From contig NZ_JADIKM010000001.1 of the NCBI RefSeq assembly GCF_044904665.1, positions 248,001 to 312,000 of the forward strand: a stretch of 64,000 bases of DNA, read 5' to 3'. Under the pieces are notes generated by a model. The model searched no databases and had not been told where the DNA came from. It worked only from the letters and a program-made list of their open reading frames with translations. This DNA is from Dyella_A ginsengisoli. Lineage in GTDB: Bacteria; Pseudomonadota; Gammaproteobacteria; Xanthomonadales; Rhodanobacteraceae. A program made the translations under genes and the position numbers. Shown here piece after piece: positions 25,131 to 34,343 of this stretch (position 1 is its first letter; each line of letters opens with the position of its first letter).

Positions 25131-26165
25131 TCAGCGGACGCGCGCGGGGCCCCAGTAGCCGATGCGCCGGCGCAGCTTGAACTTGCGCCACAGGTTCAGC
25201 GGCTTGCGCCTGCGGTTGCGCCCGCCGCGGGCGATGAAGGCGTCGATCGCATCCAGCACGCGCTCGCTGGAGCGGCCATCGCGGTACGGATGGATCGCCG
25301 CGCCGAAATCCGCAATCGCCTGCATCAGCTCCGGCGGGCGCGCCAGCGCGCGCTCGATCGCCGGCTCGAAATCCCTGGCGTCGTGGATGTCGATCAGCTG
25401 TGGGCCGGGACGGCGGTTGTTGAAGGTGACCACCGGCTTGCCGGTGAGCAGGAACTCGCTCAGGGCGGACGACGTGTCCGAGCACATCATGTCCACCTGC
25501 GGGAACAGGTCGAGGATGTTGTCGTCCTCGGCAAAGCGCAGGTGCTCGTTCTGCAGCGCCTGGTACTTGGCGCGGGTCTCCGGGTTCATCTTCGGATGGA
25601 AGGTGACGATCCAGCGCCAGCGGCCGTCGCGCGACAGCCGCTTGACCTCCTCGTACAGCGTCTCGGCCGCGCTCCACGACGGTGAAAACGTGGAGTGGTA
25701 GAGGATCACCGGCGGTGTGCGCACCGGCGGCAGCGGGCCGGCGATCTCGCGCAGGAACGGGTCGAGCTTGGGCCAGCCAGTCTCGGTCACGGCGAAGTGG
25801 CCGAGCTTGTCGGCCAGCGCCTGGAACTGCGCGGTGTCGCGCGGGCCGGTGGTGCAGTACAGGTCGAAGAAGCCGCGGATGTAGATGTGCCGCGGCTTGC
25901 CGGCGTCGAAGCCGTGGAACACCTCCACCTTCACCCCGGGGAAGAAGTGCGGCAGGTGGTTGCCCGGGGTGAGCACGGCGATCGGCTTCCAGCGACGCAC
26001 CTCCTCCACGCTGAGCAGGCGCTCGCCGTCGACCAGGTCTTCCGCGCCGGGGCCGTCGAAGAACCAGGCGGTCTCGCCGCCGCGGGCGCGGATGGCGTCC
26101 TGCAGCGGACGCAGGATCGCCAGCGCGTAGCGCTCGGAGCCGTACAGGAGATAGTGCTTGGGCAT
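25131..26165 (-). CDS. CDP-glycerol glycerophosphotransferase-family protein
   Basis: This 344-aa cytoplasmic protein matches the GT-B-like CDP-glycerol:glycerophosphotransferase family. Its middle part has TPGNHLPHFFPG and VEVFHGFD, and the C-terminal nucleotide-binding part has ILYHSTFSPSW, TFHPKMNP and the SDTSSALSEFL motif followed by FNNRRPGPQ. In Gram-negatives such proteins often work on LPS or capsule phosphoglycerol or related groups. A specific acceptor cannot be given. The ATG at 26165 (MPKHYLLYG) fits the family start better than an upstream ATG. Confidence 0.8.
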   Translation of the reverse strand: MPKHYLLYGSERYALAILRPLQDAIRARGGETAWFFDGPGAEDLVDGERLLSVEEVRRWKPIAVLTPGNHLPHFFPGVKVEVFHGFDAGKPRHIYIRGFFDLYCTTGPRDTAQFQALADKLGHFAVTETGWPKLDPFLREIAGPLPPVRTPPVILYHSTFSPSWSAAETLYEEVKRLSRDGRWRWIVTFHPKMNPETRAKYQALQNEHLRFAEDDNILDLFPQVDMMCSDTSSALSEFLLTGKPVVTFNNRRPGPQLIDIHDARDFEPAIERALARPPELMQAIADFGAAIHPYRDGRSSERVLDAIDAFIARGGRNRRRKPLNLWRKFKLRRRIGYWGPARVR

Positions 26166-26237
26166 GATCGTGGGCGCCGGGAAATGCAAAGCGCATAGCT
26201 TACGGCGCGGGAACTCGCTTGCCGATGCGGCGGCGGC

Positions 26238-27053
26238 TCAGCGATCGACGCGGTGGCGCTTGAGGATCGCCTCGGCCTCGGCCACCGACGCCGGGTTGTG
26301 GCGCATCTCGTAGTAGCGCATGCGCTTGTACAGCGCGTAGCTGGCCGCGGTCTGCGCGATCAGGAAGCCGCGCCAGCCGTCCAGCATCGCGAGGCGGAAC
26401 ACGTAGTCCTTGACGAAGGCCAGCGCGTAGACAAACGGCGCCTGCCACATCCGCACCGGCTTGCCCTTGTCCAGCCAGTCGCGGCATTTCAGCTCGGCAT
26501 AGCGCAGCACCTTCAGCTGCTTGTGCGGCAGGGTGGGATTGTTGACGTGGTCGAACGGCGCGTCGAAGGTGGGCGCACTGCCCTCGAAGCGCAGCGACTC
26601 GTGCACCCGCGCGTCGGTCCAGCGGGCGCGCTCTCGGTGGTACAGCCGCGCCAGCTTCTCGCCGACCGACGGTCGATACCAGCGCATCGGGCGACCCATG
26701 TAGATGGTGCGCCGGCGCAGCCAGGCGGCCGGGGCGTCGCCGGCCATCAGGGCCGGCAGCCCGTTTTCCAGCTCGGCCACCAGCTCCGGCGACAGGGATT
26801 CGTCCGCATCCAGCGCCAGGATCCAGTCGTGTGTGCATTGCGTGGTGGCGAAGTTGCGCTGCGGCCCGAAACCCAGCCAGTCCTGGTGCACCACGCGAGC
26901 ACCGTGGGCACGGGCGATCGCCACCGTGTCGTCGTCGCTGCCGGAGTCCACCACCAGTTTCTCGGCCGCGAAAGGCACCGAATCGAGGCAGCGCCCGATG
27001 GTGTGCGCCTCGTTGTGGGTGATGACGACAAGAGTGAGCGGAAGTGTGCGCAT
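26238..27053 (-). CDS. Family 2 glycosyltransferase, LPS core type (WaaE/KdtX-like)
   Basis: This 271-aa GT-A enzyme has LVVITHNEAHTIGRCLDS at the start, VVDSGSDDDT for nucleotide sugar binding, and the metal-binding DADES with LALDADESLS. The C-terminal part (AELKCRDWLDKGKP, MLDGWRGFLIA) is that of the WaaE/SunS group, which adds a hexose to the inner LPS core. Donor and linkage are inferred from the group, not seen. It is 72 bp upstream of the CDP-glycerol-type gene on the same strand. Confidence 0.87.
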   Translation of the reverse strand: MRTLPLTLVVITHNEAHTIGRCLDSVPFAAEKLVVDSGSDDDTVAIARAHGARVVHQDWLGFGPQRNFATTQCTHDWILALDADESLSPELVAELENGLPALMAGDAPAAWLRRRTIYMGRPMRWYRPSVGEKLARLYHRERARWTDARVHESLRFEGSAPTFDAPFDHVNNPTLPHKQLKVLRYAELKCRDWLDKGKPVRMWQAPFVYALAFVKDYVFRLAMLDGWRGFLIAQTAASYALYKRMRYYEMRHNPASVAEAEAILKRHRVDR

Positions 27054-27137
27054 GATCGGATTCTAGGGGAATCGGAGACGCCTTCTGCGTGCCCTGCGAT
27101 AGACTGCGGCGCGGGATCGTCCTGCGGGAATCATTTG

Positions 27138-28151
27138 ATGAGTGGCCACCAAGCTCCCGTTGCCGAAGCCGCGCCGCCGGCCCCGGCTCACCAAGTGCTG
27201 CGTGCGGAGGACTCTGCCGCGGGCGCCCATCGACGCCTGACCTTTGCCGTGGTCGTCACCAGCTACAACTACCGTGATTTTGTCATCGAGGCGGTCGAGG
27301 GGGCCCTCGGACAAACGCGTGCACCGACCCAGGTCATCGTGGTGGACGACGGCTCGACGGACGGTTCGGCCGAGTTGTTGAAGGAGCGATACTCCTCGGA
27401 CCCGCGCGTGACCCTGGTGTTCGCGCCGAACGGCGGGCAGCTGCACGGGCTGCAGCGGGGGATGGCGCTGGTCGATGCCGACATCGTGTGCTTCCTCGAC
27501 TCCGATGACCGCTGGAAGCCGGACTATTTCGAAAAAATCGCGGCTCTTTACGAGCAGCGGCCGGATATCGATTTCGTCTTTTCCGACATGCATCACTTCG
27601 ACCAGCAGGATCGGATGGTGGGTCTGGGAAACAAGGCCATTGACTTCGGCTTCACGGCACTGACGACTTATGCCTCGACGGTCTGGTACGGCGCCCCGAC
27701 TTCTGCCGTATCCATGCGCGTCGATTGGGCGCGCCGAGTGCTTGATGTTCCCGATGCGTTCCGCCCGCTGTGGAAAACGTCGCCCGACAATCTGCTGGTG
27801 TATGGCGCCAGTGTTCTGGGCGCGCGCAAGTATTATCTGCCGACGGGCAGCGTCGACTACCGCATTCACGGGAGCAACGCGTGGCTCTCCAACCGGAGCG
27901 TTGTCCAGTCATACCGCACACTGCTTAAAACGCGCAGTCTCATCGCGTATTACGCGCAGAAGGCCGGTCTCGATGATTCGTGCGTGTCGATGGAGCTTTG
28001 CAAACTCGAGTACAGGACCAAGCCGAAACCGCCGTGGATTGAAACCAAGCGGTATATCCGGCTGGTGATGACACGCAGGGTGTGGCCACCGTGGAAGAAG
28101 TGGGAGCGCGCCCTGAGCATCCTGATCCGGGGGCTCCGGTCCACGTCATGA
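27138..28151 (+). CDS. Family 2 glycosyltransferase
   Basis: This 337-aa GT-A enzyme has a 35-residue leader and then VVVTSYNYRDFV, VVDDGSTDGS and the metal motif FLDSDDRW. A C-terminal region with YRIHGSNAW, common in GT2 proteins that build surface glycans, follows. The ATG at 27138 is divergent from the WaaE-like gene. The stop overlaps the next start (ATGA). Base composition here looks less GC-rich than in the flanking genes, as is common for O-antigen genes gained by transfer. Confidence 0.87.
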   Translation: MSGHQAPVAEAAPPAPAHQVLRAEDSAAGAHRRLTFAVVVTSYNYRDFVIEAVEGALGQTRAPTQVIVVDDGSTDGSAELLKERYSSDPRVTLVFAPNGGQLHGLQRGMALVDADIVCFLDSDDRWKPDYFEKIAALYEQRPDIDFVFSDMHHFDQQDRMVGLGNKAIDFGFTALTTYASTVWYGAPTSAVSMRVDWARRVLDVPDAFRPLWKTSPDNLLVYGASVLGARKYYLPTGSVDYRIHGSNAWLSNRSVVQSYRTLLKTRSLIAYYAQKAGLDDSCVSMELCKLEYRTKPKPPWIETKRYIRLVMTRRVWPPWKKWERALSILIRGLRSTS

Positions 28152-29038
28152 CGCAACTCCAGCCGCTGTCGACGCCCGCGGATGCCCGCATCAGCGTTGC
28201 CGTCATCACCTACAACTGGCCGCCGGCGCTGGCCCTGGTGCTGCGCGCGCTGGCGCTGCAGAGCGAGTTGCCGTTCGAGGTGATCGTGACCGACGACGGC
28301 TCGCGCGACGACACCCGCATGCTGCTGCAGGAGATGGCGCGCGATTACCCGGTGCGCCTGGTCAACCTGTGGCAGCCGGACGACGGCGCCCGCATGAGCC
28401 GCGCGCGCAACCGCGCGATTGCGGCGGCCCAGGGCGACTACGTGATCCTGCTCGACGGCGACATGGTGGCCGAGCGGCACTTCATCGCCGACCACCGCGC
28501 CTTCGCCCGGCCCGGCTGCTTCGTGCAGGGATCGCGCGTGCTCACCGACGCGGCGCTCACCGCCCGCATGCTGGCCGGACAGCGCACCGAGCTGGGCTTT
28601 TTCGAGCGTGGCATCGAGCGTCGCCGACACACGCTGCGGATTCCGCCGCTTGCACGCCTGTACGCCCGTCCCGGGCAGCGTCAGCGCGGCGTCAAGAGCT
28701 GCAACATGGGCTTCTGGCGCGACGACCTGATCCGCCTCAACGGCTTCAACGAGGCGATGACCGGCTGGGGCCGCGAAGATACCGAGCTGGTGGCGCGTGC
28801 CTTCCACGCCGGGCTGCTTCGACGCGACGTGCGCTTCAGTGCGCTGGCCTTCCACCTCTGGCACCGCACGCGCAAGAACGTGGTCGACAACCCCAATGAC
28901 CGCGTTGTTGACGACACGCGAGCGCGCCGGCTGGTTCGCTGCGATCAGGGCGTGGATGGGCACCTGGCTGAGTTCGTCACTCCGCCCGTCGATCTTCGTG
29001 CAGGGCACGTGGCGCCCGTGGCGCCGGCGCACGCCTGA
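28148..29038 (+). CDS. Family 2 glycosyltransferase with galactosyltransferase-like C-terminus
   Basis: This 296-aa enzyme has VAVITYNWPPAL, VTDDGSRDDT and LLDGDMV (metal site), then the second acidic block GFNEAMTGWGREDTELVAR typical of GT2 enzymes with a GT7-like C-terminal module. It is coupled to the previous GT2 gene by ATGA. Its 3' end overlaps the convergent rhamnosyltransferase-like gene by 62 bp, an unusually long convergent overlap. Confidence 0.86.
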   Translation: MTQLQPLSTPADARISVAVITYNWPPALALVLRALALQSELPFEVIVTDDGSRDDTRMLLQEMARDYPVRLVNLWQPDDGARMSRARNRAIAAAQGDYVILLDGDMVAERHFIADHRAFARPGCFVQGSRVLTDAALTARMLAGQRTELGFFERGIERRRHTLRIPPLARLYARPGQRQRGVKSCNMGFWRDDLIRLNGFNEAMTGWGREDTELVARAFHAGLLRRDVRFSALAFHLWHRTRKNVVDNPNDRVVDDTRARRLVRCDQGVDGHLAEFVTPPVDLRAGHVAPVAPAHA

Positions 29039-29972
29039 CCGGTTCGATCGTCCGTCGGGCCGGATGGTGCCCGCGGTATGGCCCGTTGGTCGGTTTTTCG
29101 ATGGCCTGTGGTTTCCTCCCAAGGCCGCAGGCCGCGGCAGCGCCCCAAGCCAGCCATTTTATGGCGCGACGCTTCTGTAGCAGCACGCTGTAAGCCAACG
29201 CCAGCAGTGGGGCGGCGAGCAGGATTTTCGCAAGATACCGATATCCCGCGGGCCGCCCCTGGTACTTGCAGATGGCCAGGTGCCTGGAGCGGGCGTAATG
29301 AAATGCCTTGAGCAGACTGGTTCTGAGGCTTGCGGCCGAGGAGGCGCCGCCGGTGTGAAGGGCGCTTGCAGCAGGTTCGATCAGGCACTCGTAGCCGGCC
29401 TGTCGCATGCGCAGGCAGAGATCGTCGTCTTCGTAGAACAGGAAAAACTGCTCGTCGAACCCGCCAATTTCCCGGAAAGCATGAGTCCGTACCAGCAGGC
29501 AGCAGCCGTTGAGCCACTGCACGGAGCAGGTGGCGTCCGCGGTTCGGTAAGACTGTCGCTGTTGCCTCTCGTAAAAAGCTGCACGGAAGCTTTTCTGCGG
29601 CCGCCGATCCGCCCTCCATCCTTGCGGAGCAACGACACCGGCCAACGGATAGCGATGCATGCATTGGCGCAGGATGTCCAACGCTTCGGGGGCGAGACTG
29701 CAGTCTGGATTCAGCAGCAGCGCGAAGGGCGTGAGGACGTGCGCCATCGCCTCGTTGTTTGCGCGCCCGAATCCGCCGTTGTGGTTACGCTGCAGTACCC
29801 GCGCCTGCGGGATCAGGCGACGTACCGTCGCTACAGTCCCGTCCGTGCTGCCGTTGTCGACAACGATGACCTGGGGAAACGGCTGCAGCTGTGCGGCGAG
29901 CGACTCAACCAGTGCCCGACTCTGGTACGTAACGCAAATTACCGTCACGTCCTCGAAATTTCTTTCGTGCAT
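28977..29972 (-). CDS. Family 2 glycosyltransferase, rhamnosyltransferase type (WbbL-like)
   Basis: This 331-aa protein has VICVTYQSR, VVDNGSTDGT, NGGFGRANNEA, LLNPDC and GGFDEQFFLFYEDDDLCLR (given as pattern), which is the WbbL group of GT2 enzymes that often transfer rhamnose. A C-terminal hydrophobic stretch (about 245-265) may tie it to the membrane. It overlaps the ligase gene upstream on the same strand by 68 bp and the convergent GT2 gene by 62 bp. The last about 50 residues look non-conserved. Confidence 0.86.
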   Translation of the reverse strand: MHERNFEDVTVICVTYQSRALVESLAAQLQPFPQVIVVDNGSTDGTVATVRRLIPQARVLQRNHNGGFGRANNEAMAHVLTPFALLLNPDCSLAPEALDILRQCMHRYPLAGVVAPQGWRADRRPQKSFRAAFYERQQRQSYRTADATCSVQWLNGCCLLVRTHAFREIGGFDEQFFLFYEDDDLCLRMRQAGYECLIEPAASALHTGGASSAASLRTSLLKAFHYARSRHLAICKYQGRPAGYRYLAKILLAAPLLALAYSVLLQKRRAIKWLAWGAAAACGLGRKPQAIEKPTNGPYRGHHPARRTIEPVRRAPAPRAPRALHEDRRAE

Positions 29973-31242
29973 GGGGCGAGCCGTCCAAGGCTTTTGGGTT
30001 AACCATCTCCTGAGCTACCAGGGGCAGGCAGGAGAAAAGAAGTATGAATGTATGCCGATGGGTGAAGTCTGCCCATAGGCAGTTGGCCATGCCTGCAACC
30101 AGATAGACCAAAAGCACGCAGACGTAGATATCACGCTGCGGTGGCTCAAGCCGGGCTATGTAGCGTGCAAGAGCACCGAGTAACAGCAGGTAAACCATCA
30201 GCCCGGCGATGCCCTGTTCAGCCAGGATCAGCAGCATCTCCTGATGCGGATGTCCCATCAGGAAGCCCCGTTGGTCGGCCATGTCTTGAATGGAGTGCCG
30301 GTACAGCGGGAACCACTGGTGGAGACCGTGCCCGAACAGCGGGGCCGAGGCGACCATCGGGAGCGTTCGCTTCCAGAGCTCGAGGCGGATGCCCGAGGAC
30401 GTCGCAACATGTTGATGCTCGTAGAGATCGATTTCATGCTGCACCGACCGAACCAGGCGATCGCGTACCAGCGGTATCGCCCACAGGCCGGCGGCAATGG
30501 CCAAACCCAGCGCTCCCATGGAGAGGAAAGCCTTCCATGCGGGCCAGCGCCGGAACAGCAGGCGCCAGGTCCAGTAAGCGGCCACCGGTAACAGCGTGAG
30601 GTAGGTGGTGCGGCTCTGGAGCATGAAGCACACATTGAGCAACGCGAGTCCTGCCATCGCCCCGAGCGCGAGCCTGGCGTGCCGGGATCGCGCGGTCAAC
30701 GCGGTCGCCAATGCCATCGAACCGAAGATCAGTGTAGCCAAGCCCTGCTGCGTGTATTCCTTGAAAACCGTGTCGCGCATGTGCGCTTGGGCCTGCACCA
30801 GCGCGCGTTGGGGGATCAGGTTGGCAGCCATGCCGCAAGAAAGCAGCAGCACCATTGCCATGGCCGCGCCGAACGCGATGAGCGCGCGCTGTCGCCAGCG
30901 GTCGTCGTCGAGTACGGAGCCAAGCGCGAGTGGATACCAGCATGCCCAGACGAATGATCCTTTCAGCGGTAGCTGTGCGGTGAGGTACCAAGTGTGCAGG
31001 GCACTCAGCATAAGCACGCCCCACCAGACCAGCGCGCCGCGAACGAAGGGGTGGCGCCAGGCGTTTCGCCAACGCGTCCAGGAGTCGATGCCGATCACGG
31101 ACAGCAAAATGCACAGTCCCAGCGCGACGTTCGTGGCTGGCTTGTTGATCGGAACCACGAACAGGCTGGCGACGGCGCACCAACGTGCGGTCCGCAACGC
31201 CGCGGTGCGCAAGCCGGCGATGGTCCCCGGGCGATCAGTCAT
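29905..31242 (-). CDS. O-antigen ligase/polymerase family protein (WaaL/Wzy-like)
   Basis: This 445-aa polytopic inner-membrane protein has about 11 helices and a large periplasmic loop ending in FGHGLHQWFP and MGHPHQEMLLILAEQG. The histidine-rich H-P-H-Q motif is typical of the Wzy_C/WaaL group that joins O-antigen to lipid A-core or polymerises it. The two activities cannot be separated by sequence alone. The ATG at 31242 overlaps the end of the GT39 gene by 8 bp. The tail after the last helix is 30-40 residues long and overlaps the next gene. Confidence 0.85.
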   Translation of the reverse strand: MTDRPGTIAGLRTAALRTARWCAVASLFVVPINKPATNVALGLCILLSVIGIDSWTRWRNAWRHPFVRGALVWWGVLMLSALHTWYLTAQLPLKGSFVWACWYPLALGSVLDDDRWRQRALIAFGAAMAMVLLLSCGMAANLIPQRALVQAQAHMRDTVFKEYTQQGLATLIFGSMALATALTARSRHARLALGAMAGLALLNVCFMLQSRTTYLTLLPVAAYWTWRLLFRRWPAWKAFLSMGALGLAIAAGLWAIPLVRDRLVRSVQHEIDLYEHQHVATSSGIRLELWKRTLPMVASAPLFGHGLHQWFPLYRHSIQDMADQRGFLMGHPHQEMLLILAEQGIAGLMVYLLLLGALARYIARLEPPQRDIYVCVLLVYLVAGMANCLWADFTHRHTFILLFSCLPLVAQEMVNPKALDGSPHARKKFRGRDGNLRYVPESGTG

Positions 31243-32974
31243 CGGCGCCACCGCTGCCGTCCTTCGTCCCGGCAGGCACGCAGCCGGCCACCAGTGCATC
31301 AGCGCGGAACATCCACCATTCGCGACGGTTGGCGTGGCCGACGTAGGTCGCCTTGCTGCGGTTGACGCACGCGCCCATCGCCGTGTCGAGGCTGAACAGC
31401 CAGCGCTGTGCGGGATCGGCCTGCAGCCAGGCCGAAGCGTCCGCGAACTGCTGCGGCCACGGCTCGAGGAAGCCGAACTCGGCGACCGGTCCCTGCGCCA
31501 TCAACAGGTTCTGTTCCTTCCAGGCGATCAGGCCGATGGCGGCCTGGGGACCGGCGATGGTGCGTGCCTTGCGCATCACGTCCAGCGCGGAGCGGTCGCC
31601 GTTGAGCAGCGGGTAGCCCCACAGGCCGTAGACGCTCCACAGCACCGTGGCAAAGGCCAGCCAACCCTGCGGCGCGCGGCGCAGGCGGGTGAGCGCCACA
31701 ATAACCAGACCGGCAAGGCCGATGGCGAGGAATAGCCACCAGATCTGCGGATCGAGACTTTGCTCCAGCCGCAGCGACCACTTGGGATGTCGCGTCACGG
31801 CCAGCGCACCGGCGAGCGCGAGCGCGCCGCTCAGGCCAAGCGTCAACGTGAACACCGCCGCGCGCACGCCGCGTCGGCGCAGCAGGGCCGGCAGCAGCGG
31901 TGCCAGCGCCAGCGCGGTGATCGGCAGGGCGGGCAGGATGTAGACGTCGCGCTTGCCCGGGCTCAGCGAGAAGAACAGCAGCACCAGCACGACCCAGCCC
32001 AGCGGCAGCAGGAAGCGCGCGTCGCGCCGCTTCAGCCGGCGCCACCACGCGGGCAGCGCCCACGGCAGCAGCAGCGACAGCGGCAGCCAGTCCACCGCGA
32101 TGATGCCGAGGAAATAGGCGGGTGAATGGAGGTGCCCCGGCGGCGTCGCGTAGCGGTGCACGGTCTGCCCGAACAGGATGTTCTGCACGTACTCGGCGTG
32201 CTGCGGGTCGCCGTCCGCCTGCGCGATCAGCACCATCGGCACCAGCCATGCCAGCACCGGTAGCAGGAAGGCTGCCGCGCCCAACGCCCAGCGGCCGGCG
32301 CTGCCGTCGAACCGGGCCACGTGCCGCCAGCCGCGCCGACGCACGAACGCAAAGGGAATGAGCATCAGCAGCGCCAGCACGCCCACGCCCTTGGTCACCA
32401 CGCCCACGCCGGCGAAGAAGCAGCCGATCCAGAACCAGCGCCAGGATGGCCCCAGCAGCAGGTGACGCAACAGGCCGTAGTTGGCCAGCGTGATCCAGCC
32501 CAGCAGCAGCGGGTCGATCTGCGCGTTGCGCATCTGGTAGGTGAAGTGGATCGTCACCAGCAGGGTGAGCGCGGCCAGCAGCGCGCTGCGGTGGTTCCAC
32601 AGCCTGCGGGCGAGGTCGTAGGTCAGCGCCGGCGCGCCGAGTGCCGACAGCAGCGAGGGCAGCAGGAACGCGATGCGCCAGCTGCGCGTGAGGAAGTACG
32701 CCAGCGCCTGGGTCCACATGAACACCGGCGGCTTGTCCGGATACAGCTCGTGGCCGCGATGCGGGAACAGCCACTGGCCGTGCTCCACCATCCAGCGCGC
32801 GACCAGCGCGAAGCGCGGCTCGTCCGACGGCCACGGATCGCGCAGGCCGATGCCCACGCCCAGCACGAACAGCGCAAACAGGCCGCACCAGATGAGTTCG
32901 GCGCGGGCGCTGGACAGCCACAGCGGACGGGCGCGGGACAGGGTGGGGGGCGGTTTCACGACGCGGCGTTCCAT
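31235..32974 (-). CDS. ArnT/GT39-like membrane glycosyltransferase with intact DE motif
   Basis: This 579-aa, about 12-helix protein belongs to the ArnT/PMT superfamily. It keeps the acidic pair in SDEPRFALVARWMVEHGQW (first periplasmic loop), the segment LYPDKPPVFMW and the SPGKRDVYILP motif. The substrate is likely an isoprenoid-linked sugar placed on lipid A or a glycan. It starts the minus-strand unit GT39 - ligase - rhamnosyltransferase-type gene. The ATG at 32974 follows a region with no conserved coding pattern. Confidence 0.88.
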   Translation of the reverse strand: MERRVVKPPPTLSRARPLWLSSARAELIWCGLFALFVLGVGIGLRDPWPSDEPRFALVARWMVEHGQWLFPHRGHELYPDKPPVFMWTQALAYFLTRSWRIAFLLPSLLSALGAPALTYDLARRLWNHRSALLAALTLLVTIHFTYQMRNAQIDPLLLGWITLANYGLLRHLLLGPSWRWFWIGCFFAGVGVVTKGVGVLALLMLIPFAFVRRRGWRHVARFDGSAGRWALGAAAFLLPVLAWLVPMVLIAQADGDPQHAEYVQNILFGQTVHRYATPPGHLHSPAYFLGIIAVDWLPLSLLLPWALPAWWRRLKRRDARFLLPLGWVVLVLLFFSLSPGKRDVYILPALPITALALAPLLPALLRRRGVRAAVFTLTLGLSGALALAGALAVTRHPKWSLRLEQSLDPQIWWLFLAIGLAGLVIVALTRLRRAPQGWLAFATVLWSVYGLWGYPLLNGDRSALDVMRKARTIAGPQAAIGLIAWKEQNLLMAQGPVAEFGFLEPWPQQFADASAWLQADPAQRWLFSLDTAMGACVNRSKATYVGHANRREWWMFRADALVAGCVPAGTKDGSGGADD

Positions 32975-33041
32975 CGGGCGGGTGGGGAAATCGGTGCAAG
33001 CATAGCCGCGTGCGCGGCGCGGTCGTTCGCGGGTTCTTGCG

Positions 33042-34343
33042 TCAGGCCTTTTTCTGCAGCACCGCGTAATACATGCCATCGAGGTCGCCGTCGCCCGGCA
33101 GGATCTGCCAGCCCACCGCGGCGGCCTGCCCGACCGGCAGCGTGAACCCCACCGCCTCTGCATCGTCATGAGCCGTCAGCAGTTCGGACACCACCGCCTC
33201 GTTCTCCGCGCGCAGCACCGAGCAGGTGATGTAGACCAGCCGCCCGCCCGGTGCCAGCAGCGGCCACAGCGCGGACACGATGCGCCGCTGCTGCACGCCC
33301 ATCGCGGCGATGTCGCTCTCGCGCCGGTGCAGGCGCACGTCGGGACGGCGGCGCAATACGCCGGTGGCCGAGCACGGCGCATCGACGAGGATGCGATCGA
33401 ACGGCTGCTTCTTCCACGCCGCGGGCGGCGCGCCCGCATCGCCGATCACCACCTTGGCATCCAGCCGAAGGCGCATCAGGTTGTCGCGGATGCGCTCGGC
33501 GCGCTTCGCATCGAATTCCAGCGCGGTGAGATCGATGCGTGCGCGCTCCAGCAAGTGGCACGCCTTGCCGCCCGGCGCGGCGCAGGCGTCGAGCACGCGC
33601 AGGCCGTCGCGCAGGTCGGCCAGGTCGGCGGCGACCTGCGCCGCGCCGTCCTGCACCGCGAAGAAGCCGTCCTCGAACCCGGGCAGCCGGGTCACGTCGA
33701 TGCTGTGCGGCAGCACGACGGCATCGGCCAGCCACGGGTGGGCATGCGCCTCATGGCCGCTGGCCTGCAGCTGGGCGATGAAAGCGCCGCGTTCGCTGCG
33801 CTGGCGGTTCACCCGCAGCATCAGCGGCGGCTCGCCGTTGTCGGCGGTCATCACCGCGTCGGCCTGCGCTGGCCAGTCGCGCTCGAGTGCGGCGGCCAGC
33901 CAGCTCGGGTGTGCGTGGCGGGTGGTCGGTTGCGCGTCGAGACGGGCGATGTGCGTCGCGCGCTCGCGCTGCCAGCGGCGCAGCACCGCGTTGACCATGC
34001 CGGCCAGTGCCGGGCGCTTGAGCGTGCGCGTGGCTTCCACCGTGGCGGCCACCGCCGCGTAGTCGCTGAGCTGCAGGATCTCCAGCTGCACCAGGCCCAG
34101 CACCAGCAGGGCGTGGATGGCCGGATCCTTGCGACGGATCGGCTTGGCCAGCATCGCGTCGATGGCCGCGTCGAAGCGCAGCCACCAGCGCGCGCCCTCG
34201 CTCAGCAGTGCCATCAGCAGGGCGCGGTCGCGCAGGTCGGACAGCTTCGGTGCGCTGCGTTCCATCACCTCGCGCAGCGAGGCTCCGCGAAGGGCGACTT
34301 CGGCCAGGCCCTTCGCGGCGAGGGCGCGGGTATCGGGTTTCAT
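33042..34343 (-). CDS. rsmB: 16S rRNA m5C967 methyltransferase
   Basis: RsmB methylates C967 of 16S rRNA with SAM. The 433-aa protein has the N-terminal NusB-like RNA-binding domain (about 1-140) and the C-terminal Rossmann methyltransferase domain with DACAAPGGKACHL (SAM loop). The catalytic and release cysteines are in VDAPCSATGVLRR and YITCSVLRAEN. The ATG overlaps the fmt stop (ATGA). The order def-fmt-rsmB is common in gammaproteobacteria. Confidence 0.96.
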   Translation of the reverse strand: MKPDTRALAAKGLAEVALRGASLREVMERSAPKLSDLRDRALLMALLSEGARWWLRFDAAIDAMLAKPIRRKDPAIHALLVLGLVQLEILQLSDYAAVAATVEATRTLKRPALAGMVNAVLRRWQRERATHIARLDAQPTTRHAHPSWLAAALERDWPAQADAVMTADNGEPPLMLRVNRQRSERGAFIAQLQASGHEAHAHPWLADAVVLPHSIDVTRLPGFEDGFFAVQDGAAQVAADLADLRDGLRVLDACAAPGGKACHLLERARIDLTALEFDAKRAERIRDNLMRLRLDAKVVIGDAGAPPAAWKKQPFDRILVDAPCSATGVLRRRPDVRLHRRESDIAAMGVQQRRIVSALWPLLAPGGRLVYITCSVLRAENEAVVSELLTAHDDAEAVGFTLPVGQAAAVGWQILPGDGDLDGMYYAVLQKKA

